Source of the DNA: Oceanicoccus sagamiensis
GTDB taxonomy: Bacteria > Pseudomonadota > Gammaproteobacteria > Pseudomonadales > Dasaniaceae
NCBI RefSeq assembly: GCF_002117105.1
Contig: NZ_CP019343.1
Coordinates: 496,001 to 560,000, forward strand
DNA: 64,000 bases
Direction: 5' to 3'
In this document: one piece after another, positions 27,911-38,074 of the stretch
Position numbering within the stretch: position 1 is the stretch's first letter
How the letters are laid out: each line of letters begins with the position of its first letter
Notes under the pieces: model-generated
Databases searched by the model: none
Seen by the model: only the letters and a program-made list of their open reading frames with translations
What the model was told of the DNA's origin: nothing
Translations under genes and position numbers: made by a program

Positions 27911-28237
27911 TTGAAAACGAACCCTAACTCAGACACCATAGAAACCAGCTGGGCTGAGATCATCAGCATTACCCAAAGCATCGAGAACAGTGCCGCCAAG
28001 GAAGCCTGGGAAGATATTTCATCCCTTGCCGTCAACCGGCATAAGAAAATTACCGGCCACTTTGCCCAATTCCCCGTAGGGCCAGACACAGCCTACTTTT
28101 ATGCTGAACATCTCAATAATTTTATTGCACAAGAACAGGTGCTATCTGATTTGGTTAAAGCAGCAAGAAAAGAAGCGCTTAAGCAAGGGATGACCATCAA
28201 TAACCGCAAGAAGGTTAATTCAGCCTACCTGAAATAG
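27911..28237 (+). CDS. FliT-like flagellar chaperone
   Basis: A 108-residue, highly helical, charged protein. It begins at TTG 27911, 6 bases after the fliD stop, with AAGGA 9 bases upstream in the end of fliD. Small helical proteins in this position are normally FliT, the chaperone for the FliD cap, but sequence similarity to FliT is too low for me to be certain. Central helix: FYAEHLNNFIAQEQVLSDLV. No membrane or signal segment. Confidence 0.55.
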   Translation: MKTNPNSDTIETSWAEIISITQSIENSAAKEAWEDISSLAVNRHKKITGHFAQFPVGPDTAYFYAEHLNNFIAQEQVLSDLVKAARKEALKQGMTINNRKKVNSAYLK

Positions 28238-28243
28238 TTAAGG

Positions 28244-29329
28244 CTAATAAACCCCTAACAGGTCGTAGTTTTTCTCAGCGTACTCAACCATCATTATCCG
28301 CTTTTCTTCACTCAGCCCAAGCTCACCATTAAGAGCATCGGTTAGAAGCTGTTTAAAACGGTTTTCAAAATCAGTGTCGCTCCATTTAAGGTAACCGTCT
28401 TCTTCCAGTAACTGATAAACGCCCTGTACTTTTGGCGTATTACTCGGGAAGGTAATACAGGGGACTCCCAAGGCAAGCCCCGCAATAGAATAGTGAAAAC
28501 GCCCGGAAATTAAGACTGCCGCACTGGCAATCACTCGACACCAGTGCTCAAAACTACCTGCTGTTACCAATTTAATATCCAGCCCTGCTTTTTGGAATTG
28601 CTCACAAATAACAGCATCTTCCTGAGCCAGGTGAGCCTTACCACCTAGTACAAATTCAAAGGAGTAATCTTTTTTATAAGCCGATAACTGCTCTACCAGT
28701 GTTTTAATCACCGCCTCAGGGTAATGGATACCACCACACAGCAGAATTTTCTGTTGATCCAATACCTCATTTCTTATACCAAGCAAATCATATCGACCAA
28801 TATACAATGGCAATGAATCAAACCCTTGGCGAAATCGAATGCCGGCAGAAGAATAAAATTCAGCAGACAAAGGCTCACGGATAACCACATCATCTAAAGC
28901 CGACAGAGCTAATTTATAAATACCATCAAAATCACCACGCTCGGTGCCGCCATTTGGGAATACAGAGTGATTAATTAATAACACCCTTTTTTTCATAAAC
29001 TGCTTGGATAAATAAATTAAATACAGCAGGGTCATAGAACCTTTTGATAAGCGATGCAGGGTACCCTCGCCATTAACCACTACCAGATCGGTTTCATCAA
29101 TAGCCGTGGCTATGGCAGCATTCTCTTTGAGAAACTCATTAGCAAATTGGGCACTGGTAAACTTTTCTCCGTTATCAGGAAAAACCGTTAAGCTATGTGT
29201 TGCCCTAACGCTAATAAAATTAACCAGATAGCCGGCCTCCACCAAACGATGATACATTTCATTAGAGGTACCGTAGCAACCATAATGATAGGTATTGCCG
29301 GTAAAATTAAGAATCAAAGCTGTTTTCAT
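28244..29329 (-). CDS. Polysaccharide pyruvyl transferase family protein
   Basis: A 361-residue protein. The GT-B-like PS_pyruv_trans features include an N-terminal Rossmann start MKTALILNFTGNTYHYGCYG, VVNGEGTLH, and the C-terminal signature ISGRFHYSIAGLALGVPCI (as in CsaB and WcaK). Family members add pyruvate ketals to sugars from phosphoenolpyruvate, or act as related sugar transferases. It lies 4 bases after the TPR-glycosyltransferase gene and both follow flgL on the same strand, inside the flagellar block, so modification of flagellin is likely (inference). The acceptor is unknown. Confidence 0.75.
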   Translation of the reverse strand: MKTALILNFTGNTYHYGCYGTSNEMYHRLVEAGYLVNFISVRATHSLTVFPDNGEKFTSAQFANEFLKENAAIATAIDETDLVVVNGEGTLHRLSKGSMTLLYLIYLSKQFMKKRVLLINHSVFPNGGTERGDFDGIYKLALSALDDVVIREPLSAEFYSSAGIRFRQGFDSLPLYIGRYDLLGIRNEVLDQQKILLCGGIHYPEAVIKTLVEQLSAYKKDYSFEFVLGGKAHLAQEDAVICEQFQKAGLDIKLVTAGSFEHWCRVIASAAVLISGRFHYSIAGLALGVPCITFPSNTPKVQGVYQLLEEDGYLKWSDTDFENRFKQLLTDALNGELGLSEEKRIMMVEYAEKNYDLLGVY

Positions 29330-29333
29330 GAGG

Positions 29334-30920
29334 TTATTCCGTTACAAAGTGTTCCAGGTCAGTGCCGACATCAGCCACAACATCATCCCAGCGATCAATT
29401 TCTTTTTGTCGATACAGCACCATAGATTTATACCAATAGCTTTTCTTCTCATCAGTAAACCAGCGCCACTCAGCGGCCACTGGAATAAGGTTCCACACTG
29501 GCAAACCAATGGCGCCAGCAAAATGCGCATTGGTATTATCCGCAGTAATATATAAATCCAGAGCAGACATATAGGCCAATACGGTATTGATATCAATGCG
29601 TAAATTAATGTCCGGGGTATAAACGCCCCGCTCCGCTAATTGGGCCTTCTCTTCATCAGTGGCATCATACTGAAAATTAATAAATTGAAAGCCTTGCTTT
29701 TCAAACAAGGGCGACAGCAGTTCTATATCGATTCTTCTGGCATGATTGCGGGTAGCAGCAATACCCCCACGCCAACCAAATCCAACCAGAGTCTTACCGG
29801 GGAAAAGTTGCTGAAGCTCTGTTCGAAACTGCTCACCCATAGCTTGATCAGTTTTTAAATAGGCTTCGCCCTGCTTAAAGTCATCAAAGGAGTGAATAAA
29901 GAATGCTGGCAGTGTCCCCATGGGTGTATGGTAATGATAAAGCGCATCACTAGCCGTCATTTCTTTGATACCTTCGCGATCAAAGGCGAAAAAGTCTTCA
30001 ATATCAAAACTGTCCATAAAGACTTTGCGCAAGCGGCGCTCCGCCATAATGGTGACACGGACACCGCTATCTATAAGTCGTCCGATAAGACTACAGTACA
30101 TAACCTGGTCACCCAGGCCCTGGTCAACCCAGACAAAAAGATGCTTGCCTTTAATATCTTCGTTATACCATCGCGGCATCGGCAGATTAAAGTTGGCAAT
30201 ATTTTTCATCGACTCATGAAAACGCCACTCATGGTGCTGCCAGCCTTCATCAAACAGCCCCAGCTTGAGCATAATATGGGCTAAATTAATATGCGCACCC
30301 AAGTGATCAGGGTTGGCATTGATCACCTTTGCCAAATATTCAACACATTCAGCATCGTTCTCAATCGCCATATAGGTCAGGCCTAACTGAAAGTTCGCTG
30401 TAATATTATCAGGCTGTAATTGCAAAGCCATCAAGCCTGCACCAACGGCATCATGGTAGCGATTGGTTTTAAAATACGCCTCATTCAAACCTAACAGGGC
30501 GTTAAAATGATAGATGGATTGAGGGTCAGCCAGGATGGCCTCATAAAGTGGCATAGAGTGTTCAAATCGATCCATTCGATTGGAAATCGCGGCCTCGGCA
30601 AGCGTTAGGTGCTGATTATCAGGTAGATAACTTTTGGCAATATTCAACAACTCAAGGGCTTTGTGGTGAGTATCGGAAAGAGGCTCTTTATCTAGCCATA
30701 GCGTTAACTGCAGGCATAGCTCAGGCTTTTCCTGAGTGGCTTTTTCAAAATTATATTTTGCCACATCCCAGAGCTTGGCATTTATACAGTACAGGGCTAT
30801 ATCAAGATACACCTCTGGCATCTGTGGGCGCTTATGAATTTTAGCAATAATTTTTTTAGCTTCGTTCACATCCCCATCTTTCAGGGTTTGTTCGAGTTTG
30901 CTTAATAATTTTTTTATCAT
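29334..30920 (-). CDS. TPR protein with GT-B (GT9/GT41-like) glycosyltransferase domain, candidate flagellin glycosyltransferase
   Basis: A 528-residue protein. Residues about 1-250 form helical TPR-like repeats (MPLYEAILADPQSIYHFNAL, AVGAGLMALQLQPDNITANF). The C-terminal about 260-528 is a glycosyltransferase-type Rossmann domain ending with ITADNTNAHFAGAIGLPVWN and RWFTDEKKSYWY, characteristic of TPR-linked transferases near flagellin genes. Likely acts on Ser/Thr of flagellin in the cytoplasm before export. The start at 30920 lies 37 bases after flgL, with no terminator seen between, so it can be read from the flg operon. Confidence 0.72.
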   Translation of the reverse strand: MIKKLLSKLEQTLKDGDVNEAKKIIAKIHKRPQMPEVYLDIALYCINAKLWDVAKYNFEKATQEKPELCLQLTLWLDKEPLSDTHHKALELLNIAKSYLPDNQHLTLAEAAISNRMDRFEHSMPLYEAILADPQSIYHFNALLGLNEAYFKTNRYHDAVGAGLMALQLQPDNITANFQLGLTYMAIENDAECVEYLAKVINANPDHLGAHINLAHIMLKLGLFDEGWQHHEWRFHESMKNIANFNLPMPRWYNEDIKGKHLFVWVDQGLGDQVMYCSLIGRLIDSGVRVTIMAERRLRKVFMDSFDIEDFFAFDREGIKEMTASDALYHYHTPMGTLPAFFIHSFDDFKQGEAYLKTDQAMGEQFRTELQQLFPGKTLVGFGWRGGIAATRNHARRIDIELLSPLFEKQGFQFINFQYDATDEEKAQLAERGVYTPDINLRIDINTVLAYMSALDLYITADNTNAHFAGAIGLPVWNLIPVAAEWRWFTDEKKSYWYKSMVLYRQKEIDRWDDVVADVGTDLEHFVTE

Positions 30921-30956
30921 ATATGCTATATAGCTTCAGTAGACAGTCGCCAAAAA

Positions 30957-32288
30957 TCAACGCAAAAAGTTAAACAAAGACAAATTACTGATCTTGGCAA
31001 AACTCTGCTGTGCAGCTTCCAGAGTAAATGTTTCCAGGCTCAAGCGGCTCAATGCTTCAGCATAATCTAGATCACGCAGTTCTGAAAGCACTTCTTGATT
31101 GACGATTTGTACCCCCTCATGCAACGAGCGAACACTATCAAGGGTATTTTGACGTGCGCCTATCTGCGCCTTGATCTTCGACATATTCGCTTCAGCGGCA
31201 TTAAGATTATCGAGGGTATCGGCCAATAGATCGTCCAGAATCAGCTCATCGGCCTCTGAGTCCGTCAGGTTTTTCAGCCCTTCAGATAGCTGGGCAACGG
31301 TGGTTAACAGGCCTTGCTTTTCAGAGGAGTTGACATAGAAGTGGTCGCTGTCAGCAGGGGTTCCCGTTAAGGTGATAGACCACCCCAGATTAGTGATATC
31401 AGGGCTGGCGGGTGTCAGGTCGATAGCATTGGCATCAATCGTTATTGGGCTACCGGTATCGGGGATAACCGCCGCATTTAAAGGGGTATCCAGGGTACCG
31501 TTATCCAGTAAGTCCGTTCGGTTATAAATATTATAGCCATCCGCAGGGAAGCCACCGGCGATGGTTTCATAGCGCACAATATAATCATCCGGATAGGCGT
31601 TGCGCTCATAATTATTTAGGCCATCAGCTGCATCAATGGTTTTATCAATAGCGCTATTAGTGATCACAGCTGTACCGGCATTACTGCCCTCTGCAGAGAC
31701 ATCAATCAGTTTGTTAGCCGAGGCAATATCCATAAAAATGGCTTTGCCACTATCACTGATAGCTATTTGGGTAGAGCTGGCGATTTGCACTAAACGCTGA
31801 CCGTCATCGCCATTATAAATAAACTCACCGGCCTGGGTTTTTTCAAAGGGCTGTACCGCACCCTGATAGCCTGCAAAAATATACTCACCATTGACATCGC
31901 GGGTATTGGCAAGGTCGAACAATTCATCCAGGCGAGTATCTAATTCAGCAGCAAGGCCTTGACGATCACTCTGGGTCAGTGCCAGGCCACCTGCCTGTAC
32001 CGTTAATTCGCGAACACGAAATAATAACGAGGATACTTGCTGAATTTGGTTTTCCGCTAAATTAAGTCTGTTCTCAACTGAATTTGCATTATCAATATAT
32101 TGACCAACCTGAGACAGTTCCTGATTAACCTGAATAATACGAGCAGACGCCACCGGGTCATCCGCAGGGCTAACGATCCGTCGCCCTGAAGAAACCTGCT
32201 GCTGGGTTTGATAAGTCTGCTGCTGGACACGTAAAATGCCCTGCACACTCTCATTAAAGCCTTGTAAAAACGAAAAACGAATCGCCAT
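30957..32288 (-). CDS. flgL: Flagellar hook-filament junction protein FlgL (HAP3)
   Basis: A 443-residue protein with flagellin-like ends: N-terminal QQTYQTQQQVSSGRRIVSPADDPVASARI and C-terminal SELRDLDYAEALSRLSLETFTLEAAQQSFAKI (conserved DxD motif region). A variable middle of about 200 residues makes it longer than E. coli FlgL (317). It joins the filament to FlgK at the hook tip. It lies 21 bases after flgK, the last structural gene of the flgF-flgL unit. Confidence 0.93.
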   Translation of the reverse strand: MAIRFSFLQGFNESVQGILRVQQQTYQTQQQVSSGRRIVSPADDPVASARIIQVNQELSQVGQYIDNANSVENRLNLAENQIQQVSSLLFRVRELTVQAGGLALTQSDRQGLAAELDTRLDELFDLANTRDVNGEYIFAGYQGAVQPFEKTQAGEFIYNGDDGQRLVQIASSTQIAISDSGKAIFMDIASANKLIDVSAEGSNAGTAVITNSAIDKTIDAADGLNNYERNAYPDDYIVRYETIAGGFPADGYNIYNRTDLLDNGTLDTPLNAAVIPDTGSPITIDANAIDLTPASPDITNLGWSITLTGTPADSDHFYVNSSEKQGLLTTVAQLSEGLKNLTDSEADELILDDLLADTLDNLNAAEANMSKIKAQIGARQNTLDSVRSLHEGVQIVNQEVLSELRDLDYAEALSRLSLETFTLEAAQQSFAKISNLSLFNFLR

Positions 32289-32309
32289 CGTTAATGCCTT
32301 TTCTATTAA

Positions 32310-34376
32310 TTAACGCAAGATACCTAACAAGGTATCGAAAATTTGCCGGGCGATAGTAATAATCTGCGCCGACGCATTATAAGACTGCTCAAACTTGATC
32401 AGGTTGGCGGCCTCTTCATCGAGATTCACCCCCGACATGGAATCCCGATTAGCCTGAGATTGAAATAACAGGGACTGTGCAGCATCGCGGCTGATCTGCG
32501 ACTGTGCTGTTTTGGTCCCTATTTCCTCAATCAGGCTGCCGTAGGCATTTTCAAAGTTAGTAGAACCACCATCGAGAATATCATTAGTTCTGACCTGACC
32601 TAAGGCCACCGCATTGCGGTTATCTGAAGAGCCGTTAGCATTAAAGTCAAAGGTAAACTCATCGCCATCATCCGGAAAACCACTTATCTCCGCCTGGAAG
32701 CCAATATAGTTGGCATCGCCAGGGTTATTGGAAAAAAGGTCATTGGCCTGCCCGGGTACAATCGTGTCAGAAAATAATAACTCCGGCGCAGTCGCATCTG
32801 AATTGGCATAGACGGTGTAATCGGTTGCCGAGGTAAAGACCACCAACACTTCACCGGACAATACACCCGGCGATGAATACACCGGGTTTGCCAGTGGCAA
32901 CGCGGCAGGTGCTGCAAAGTTAAAAGCCGTATCATCAACCAAATCCAGCACCGTGCCTGAACTGATGACACCCTGCCCGGTATTACCACTTTTTGCATCG
33001 GTAACAATGGGCACGCCGTAGGCCAGTTCCTGCACACGAGAAATTTCCACGGCCATATCGCTGCCGCCACTGCGGGTCGGGCGAATATAAAGGCGGTCAC
33101 CAAGCTCTAAACTAGACGGCGTAGCGGCATCAATATCAATGTCAAAACCATCGCCAAAATTGATAGTTTCTGCACCGCCATTACCACTGGCACTGTAAAC
33201 CTCAACGCCGTCACTACTGCGGATCACCTGATAATCAGGGTCGGCATCGCCATCAAGGTCAGTCACCACTAAAATATAGTCACTGGTGGTCAGCTGACTG
33301 ATATCGGTAATATTGACCGCCATCACCTGATTCTCAGGATCAGAGTTGGCGGAATCCACAATAACCCGTTGGCCGGGAATATCGCCATCATTGATATCCC
33401 TGAAAATACCTCCCCCCAGATTGCCATCGAGGTCGACGCCCAGCGAATTTTGCTGGTTTAAGGCATCCGCCAAACCAATGGCCAAACGCCCCAGAGAATT
33501 AATGACTTCAACCACAATCTCATCACGAAATTCTAATAAACCACCCAGCTTGCCGCCCGAGACAAATTCCGTAATCTCTTGCTCTACACCATTCTGGTCA
33601 ATAAACGAGACCTCAACATTGCCACTTTCTTTTCTACTAATGGTAGTGCCGAGCTGTGACGCATCACCGCCAACGACCAGAGGCAAACCATTACCGATAA
33701 AAACACTGAGGGAGTTATCGTTATCCACTGTAGTCACCGAAACCAATTCCGATAACTGCCGCAGTAACTCATCCCGTTGATCTAATAGTTGGTTGGGTTC
33801 TGCCCCGCCAGCACGGCCAATTTCTTCCTGAATAGAGGTATTGAGTGCTGCAATACCCGAAGCCAGTGTCGATACCTGAGTGGTCAGTGAAGTCACTTGA
33901 TCGTTTACCGAATCGGATTGTTGTAGCACCCGAGAGCTCAAAGTATTAATACGCTGGGCAAGACCTTCGGCCTCACTAATCACAACCTGCCGGGCAGGTT
34001 CTGAGGTAGGGTCCTGAGCGCTGGCCTCAATCGCCGCAAAAAAGTTTCCAATAGCTGGACCCAACCCACTAAAGTCATCCGCCAGCAAGGTATCCAGTTG
34101 GTCTATATTGGTGGTAAAAATATTCAGATTATTAAAGCTGGCGGTATCCAGTTGAATTTGGTTTATCAAAAACTGGTCAACCACACGACCAATATCGTTA
34201 ACAATCGCGCCAGCACCGATAAAACCACTGCCCTGTAATTGCTCAGGCAAGGTGGCCACTTCCACTCGCTGGCGGCTATAACTGGGTTGATCTGCGTTAG
34301 CAATATTATTACCCGTCACCTGCAATGAGGTTTGGCTAATATTCAGGCCGCTAACACCTATACCTAATAATGACAT
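32310..34376 (-). CDS. flgK: Flagellar hook-associated protein FlgK (HAP1)
   Basis: A 688-residue protein. N-terminal MSLLGIGVSGLNISQTSLQV then NNIANADQPSYSRQRVEV; the C-terminus has SGVNLDEEAANLIKFEQSYNASAQIITIARQIFDTLLGI. Long central domains with many acidic residues (including DLDGDADPDYQV) form the outer surface. It is longer than enteric FlgK (about 547) through these insertions. Exported by the flagellar type III system; lies 11 bases after flgJ. Confidence 0.94.
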   Translation of the reverse strand: MSLLGIGVSGLNISQTSLQVTGNNIANADQPSYSRQRVEVATLPEQLQGSGFIGAGAIVNDIGRVVDQFLINQIQLDTASFNNLNIFTTNIDQLDTLLADDFSGLGPAIGNFFAAIEASAQDPTSEPARQVVISEAEGLAQRINTLSSRVLQQSDSVNDQVTSLTTQVSTLASGIAALNTSIQEEIGRAGGAEPNQLLDQRDELLRQLSELVSVTTVDNDNSLSVFIGNGLPLVVGGDASQLGTTISRKESGNVEVSFIDQNGVEQEITEFVSGGKLGGLLEFRDEIVVEVINSLGRLAIGLADALNQQNSLGVDLDGNLGGGIFRDINDGDIPGQRVIVDSANSDPENQVMAVNITDISQLTTSDYILVVTDLDGDADPDYQVIRSSDGVEVYSASGNGGAETINFGDGFDIDIDAATPSSLELGDRLYIRPTRSGGSDMAVEISRVQELAYGVPIVTDAKSGNTGQGVISSGTVLDLVDDTAFNFAAPAALPLANPVYSSPGVLSGEVLVVFTSATDYTVYANSDATAPELLFSDTIVPGQANDLFSNNPGDANYIGFQAEISGFPDDGDEFTFDFNANGSSDNRNAVALGQVRTNDILDGGSTNFENAYGSLIEEIGTKTAQSQISRDAAQSLLFQSQANRDSMSGVNLDEEAANLIKFEQSYNASAQIITIARQIFDTLLGILR

Positions 34377-34387
34377 AATGCTTTACC

Positions 34388-35371
34388 TTAATGACTAGCC
34401 ATGGCTATGGGTTGGCTAGTAACTGCATGCTGAACAGCGTTTTTCATTTCTGGGCTATTGAGAATACGAATAATTTTTTCACTGTACTGTGGATCGGTGG
34501 CATAGCCGGCCTCTTCCAACGCGCGAATATACGATTCAGAATCATTCGCCTGACGCGCTTTTTCATAACGGGGGCTATTGCTAATAAACTCTACATAGTC
34601 ATCAAAGCTTTGCTTCGGCGACTCATAGGATCTAAAAGCTGCATATTCTTTGGTCGGTATACCCTGTCGAACTTCCAGCGTTTGCACCGTCACGCTATCG
34701 CCCTGCCAGCGTTTGTCCGCTTTAATATTGAATAAATTAAAACTGCTCTTCTCACCAATGCTGGTGATTTTTTTGCCCCAACCGGTTTCAAGGCCCGCTT
34801 GTGCAATTAACGCTTCGGGCGCAATACCTAATTTTTCTGCCGCCTGTTTTGCCATGCCATAAACCTGGCTAATAAAGGATTCTCTACTGCCATCAAATTC
34901 CATCGCAACGGGCTTGGCCGCTAATTGCTCATTGGTATCACTGGCCGCCGCTTTAGCTGACTCAAGGCCGGGAATAAAGCCACTGTAATTATTACGTTTA
35001 TTTAAATATTCTTGCAGGCTACCAGCGGCAATAGCTTTTTCTTCACTGCCAAAACGTTGATTCAACTGACGGACCATGACTTCGGCAATGCCCATACCCC
35101 TACCCTGTGACAGCGATAAGGCGATCTGGTCATCAAACATATCCTGATACATATCGCCTTCTTTACTGCTCAGAAAGTTACCTTCAGCAAATACACTATT
35201 GGCAGAACGCATGCTCTTCATCATCATGCGCACCATCATGGATTCAAATTGCTCGGCAATTTTTCCCAGAGCCTGACCCTTGTCTGTTTTACCCAACTGG
35301 GTAATCGAGTTCAGGTTGGCCAGATCTGTGTATGAATCGGCGCCGACATTGGCATTGCTGGTATTGATCAC
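34388..35371 (-). CDS. flgJ: Flagellar rod assembly protein and muramidase FlgJ
   Basis: A 327-residue protein of two domains. The N-terminal rod-scaffold domain (about 25-110; KIAEQFESMMVRMMMKSMRSAN, MFDDQIA) is followed by a C-terminal glucosaminidase-type peptidoglycan hydrolase (about 165-320; LIAQAGLETGWGKK with candidate catalytic Glu, then YATDPQYSEKIIRILNS). It opens the cell wall for rod passage. It lies between flgI (12 bases) and flgK. Confidence 0.93.
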   Translation of the reverse strand: MINTSNANVGADSYTDLANLNSITQLGKTDKGQALGKIAEQFESMMVRMMMKSMRSANSVFAEGNFLSSKEGDMYQDMFDDQIALSLSQGRGMGIAEVMVRQLNQRFGSEEKAIAAGSLQEYLNKRNNYSGFIPGLESAKAAASDTNEQLAAKPVAMEFDGSRESFISQVYGMAKQAAEKLGIAPEALIAQAGLETGWGKKITSIGEKSSFNLFNIKADKRWQGDSVTVQTLEVRQGIPTKEYAAFRSYESPKQSFDDYVEFISNSPRYEKARQANDSESYIRALEEAGYATDPQYSEKIIRILNSPEMKNAVQHAVTSQPIAMASH

Positions 35372-35383
35372 GGTAGCTATCCC

Positions 35384-36520
35384 TTAAATCACGATCAGGT
35401 CGGCTTGTAAGGCGCCGGCTTGTTTTAAGGCTTCCAGAATCGCCATTAAATCGCCTGGCGCTGCGCCCACTTCATTAACAGCTCTAACCAATTCGTTAAG
35501 TGTGGTAGTGGCTTCAAAGGCAAACATACGGTTGGCTTCTTGCGACACACTAACATCGGTCTGTGGCACCACCACGGTCCTGCCTCCCGCCAAAGCATTA
35601 GGTTGGCTAACCTGTGCGGTACTGGTAATGGTGACTGTTAGGCTGCCGTGGGTAACTGCTCCGGCGCGTACCCGAACATGTTCGCCGACTACAATGGTGC
35701 CGGTGCGGGAATTTATAATGACTCTGGCAGGCGCTTTGCCGGGGTCGACCTCCACGTTTTCTAACAACGACATAAACGAAACTCGTTGATTAGGGTCTCT
35801 TGGTGCTGTTACATGAATAGAGGCTGCATCTGCTGCGCGCGCCACATCAGGGCCTAGCAATTCATTAATGCTTTCAGCGACTCGACGAGCGGTGGTGAAA
35901 TCAGCTCGGTTTAAGTTAAAGGTTAGATGGGTACCGGTTGAAAAACTGTTAGCAATCATACGCTCAACAATAGCGCCATTCGGGATACGACCGGCACTGG
36001 GGATATTAACGGTAACACTGGAGCCATCAGCCCCTTCAGCACCAAAACCGCCAACCACTAATTCACCCTGGGCAATCGCATAAACCTGACCATCGGCGCC
36101 TTTCAGCGGCGACATCAATAAGCTGCCGCCGCGCAAACTTTTTGAGTTACCAATGGATGAGACCTGAACATCAATATTCTGACCGGGCTTGGCAAAGGGC
36201 GGCAAGGTGGCATGCACGGTAACTGCCGCGACATTTTTCAGTTGGAATGATTCACCTTCCGGGATCTGGATGCCCAACTGTTGCAACATAGAACGGAAGG
36301 ATTGGGAGGTAAAGGGTGTCTGTGTCGTTTGATCACCGGTACCGTCCAAACCCACTACCAGCCCATAACCAATCAAGGGGTTATCACGCACACCGGCAAT
36401 ATCGGCAATATCTTTAAGCCGCTCCGCATGGACCGACAAGGTTGTGGTCGATAACAGCATCAGGGCTATTAGGCACTTTGCCAGAACGCTTTTATGATTA
36501 CGTAAATTAGATAACATCAT
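35384..36520 (-). CDS. flgI: Flagellar P-ring protein FlgI
   Basis: A 378-residue protein with a Sec signal peptide (cleavage near [14 protein letters not shown]). Family motifs follow immediately: [23 protein letters not shown], and at the end [23 protein letters not shown]. It assembles into the periplasmic P ring around the rod. It lies 18 bases after flgH. Confidence 0.95.
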   Translation of the reverse strand: MMLSNLRNHKSVLAKCLIALMLLSTTTLSVHAERLKDIADIAGVRDNPLIGYGLVVGLDGTGDQTTQTPFTSQSFRSMLQQLGIQIPEGESFQLKNVAAVTVHATLPPFAKPGQNIDVQVSSIGNSKSLRGGSLLMSPLKGADGQVYAIAQGELVVGGFGAEGADGSSVTVNIPSAGRIPNGAIVERMIANSFSTGTHLTFNLNRADFTTARRVAESINELLGPDVARAADAASIHVTAPRDPNQRVSFMSLLENVEVDPGKAPARVIINSRTGTIVVGEHVRVRAGAVTHGSLTVTITSTAQVSQPNALAGGRTVVVPQTDVSVSQEANRMFAFEATTTLNELVRAVNEVGAAPGDLMAILEALKQAGALQADLIVI

Positions 36521-36538
36521 TGCTACACCTAGAATATT

Positions 36539-37222
36539 TTAAAACGGCCAGTATTCGCTGTTAAAGAAACGTGAACCCCAACCCTGCTTATTCGCATCGG
36601 CCAGGTCGCCAGTACCGCTATAGGTAATTCTTGCATCCGCCAAACGGGTTGATAGAATGGTATTGTCCGGCTGTACATCTTCCTGCCGAATTAAACCGCG
36701 GATGCGAATAAATTCTTCGCCGCGATTAAACGTCATCCATTTTTCGCCGCGCACCACCATTAAACCGTTAGGAAGAATTTCAGAAACCGTCACTGCGATG
36801 CTACCGCTTAAACTATTGCTTTGATCGCTGGAGGCTTCTCCGGTTAGCTCGCGGTTCTGGCTGACTTCAGTTTGTAAGTTGTAGTCACCTAAACTGGGCG
36901 GAACACCCAAGATATTGCCGGCTTCAAACGAGATATCGTTCTCTTTGGTAATCTCGGTATCAGCACTTTTACTCGACTGGGTTCGCTCACTCAGGATTAC
37001 GGAAATAATATCCCCTACCCGTGTGGCGCGGCGGTCTTCAAATAAAGCCACAGAGAAATTAGGGCGGTAAATACCACCGCGATTAGGCTGTGGTATTTCG
37101 GTAGACGCAGGGATAACTGGCGCATAAGCCGGATCATCGGGCAACGGCTCCGGACCAATAGTGCAGGCTCCCAGCATCGCTGTGACCATGACTAAAAGAC
37201 TGTGTCGAATAAACATATTCAT
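36539..37222 (-). CDS. flgH: Flagellar L-ring lipoprotein FlgH
   Basis: A 227-residue outer-membrane lipoprotein: signal with lipobox LGAC (Cys20), then SVALFEDRRATRVGDIISVIL, and C-terminal GSIAVTVSEILPNGLMVVRGEKWM and IRIRGLIRQEDVQPDNTI, the FlgH signature. It builds the L ring with the P ring. It lies 16 bases after flgG. Confidence 0.95.
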   Translation of the reverse strand: MNMFIRHSLLVMVTAMLGACTIGPEPLPDDPAYAPVIPASTEIPQPNRGGIYRPNFSVALFEDRRATRVGDIISVILSERTQSSKSADTEITKENDISFEAGNILGVPPSLGDYNLQTEVSQNRELTGEASSDQSNSLSGSIAVTVSEILPNGLMVVRGEKWMTFNRGEEFIRIRGLIRQEDVQPDNTILSTRLADARITYSGTGDLADANKQGWGSRFFNSEYWPF

Positions 37223-37238
37223 GACTAAATACCTAAAC

Positions 37239-38024
37239 CTATAGATTCTGCGAGATGTATTGCAGCATCTGGTCTGCTGTTGAAATCACTTTGGAATTCA
37301 TTTCGTAGGTGCGCTGGGTGGTAATCATACTCACCAGCTCTTCAACCACATCGACATTGGAGTTTTCTAATGAACCCTGCTCAATACTCCCTAAACCCTG
37401 ATTACCGGGAGTACCGGTAGAAGGCGAACCACTGGCCGCTGTTTCGGTATACATATTGGAACCGATAGCTTGTAAACCCGTGGGGTTAACAAAGTTGGTT
37501 ATGGTTAAGGTGCCTAAATTTTGCGCGGCGGGCTGACCTGCAATCGTGGCTTCCACAATACCGTCGGAGCTGATTGAAATAGTTTGCGCATCCTCTGGTA
37601 CCGTAATGCTGGGCTGCAACTCCAAACCACGGGCTGTTACGATCGCACCATCGGCATTAATCTGGAATTGGCCATTACGGGTATAGGCCGCACTGCCATC
37701 TGGTAAAAGTATTTCGAAAAAGCCTCGACCAACAATCGCCATATCCAAAGGCTTATCGGTAATTTGCATACTGCCCGGAGAAAATTCTTTCTGGGTACCA
37801 ATCACTCGTACACCGGTTCCGACCTGCAAACCCGAGGGTAGCTGAGTATTTTGCGAAGACTGTGCACCTGGCTGGCGGCGGATTTGATACAGCAAATCTT
37901 CAAACACCACATCGTCGCGTTTAAAACCTACGGTGGCAGCATTGGCCAGGTTATTGGATATGGTGGCCAGGCGAGTATCTTGTGCACTTAAGCCGGTTTT
38001 ACTAATCCATAATGACTGATTCAT
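37239..38024 (-). CDS. flgG: Flagellar distal rod protein FlgG
   Basis: 261 residues, the usual family length. N-terminal LWISKTGLSAQDTRLATISN then NLANAATVGFKRD; C-terminal NVDVVEELVSMITTQRTYEMNSK. Exported by the flagellar secretion system to form the distal rod. It lies 50 bases after flgF. Confidence 0.96.
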   Translation of the reverse strand: MNQSLWISKTGLSAQDTRLATISNNLANAATVGFKRDDVVFEDLLYQIRRQPGAQSSQNTQLPSGLQVGTGVRVIGTQKEFSPGSMQITDKPLDMAIVGRGFFEILLPDGSAAYTRNGQFQINADGAIVTARGLELQPSITVPEDAQTISISSDGIVEATIAGQPAAQNLGTLTITNFVNPTGLQAIGSNMYTETAASGSPSTGTPGNQGLGSIEQGSLENSNVDVVEELVSMITTQRTYEMNSKVISTADQMLQYISQNL

Positions 38025-38074
38025 AACTAACCTCTTTTAAACCTTTTCTATTCTACGATTGCTGAGTATGTGGC

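Noticed and set aside
33346-33780. 144-codon plus-strand frame opposite flgK
   Set aside because: Antisense shadow of a gene with strong homology; low-complexity S/T/P content.
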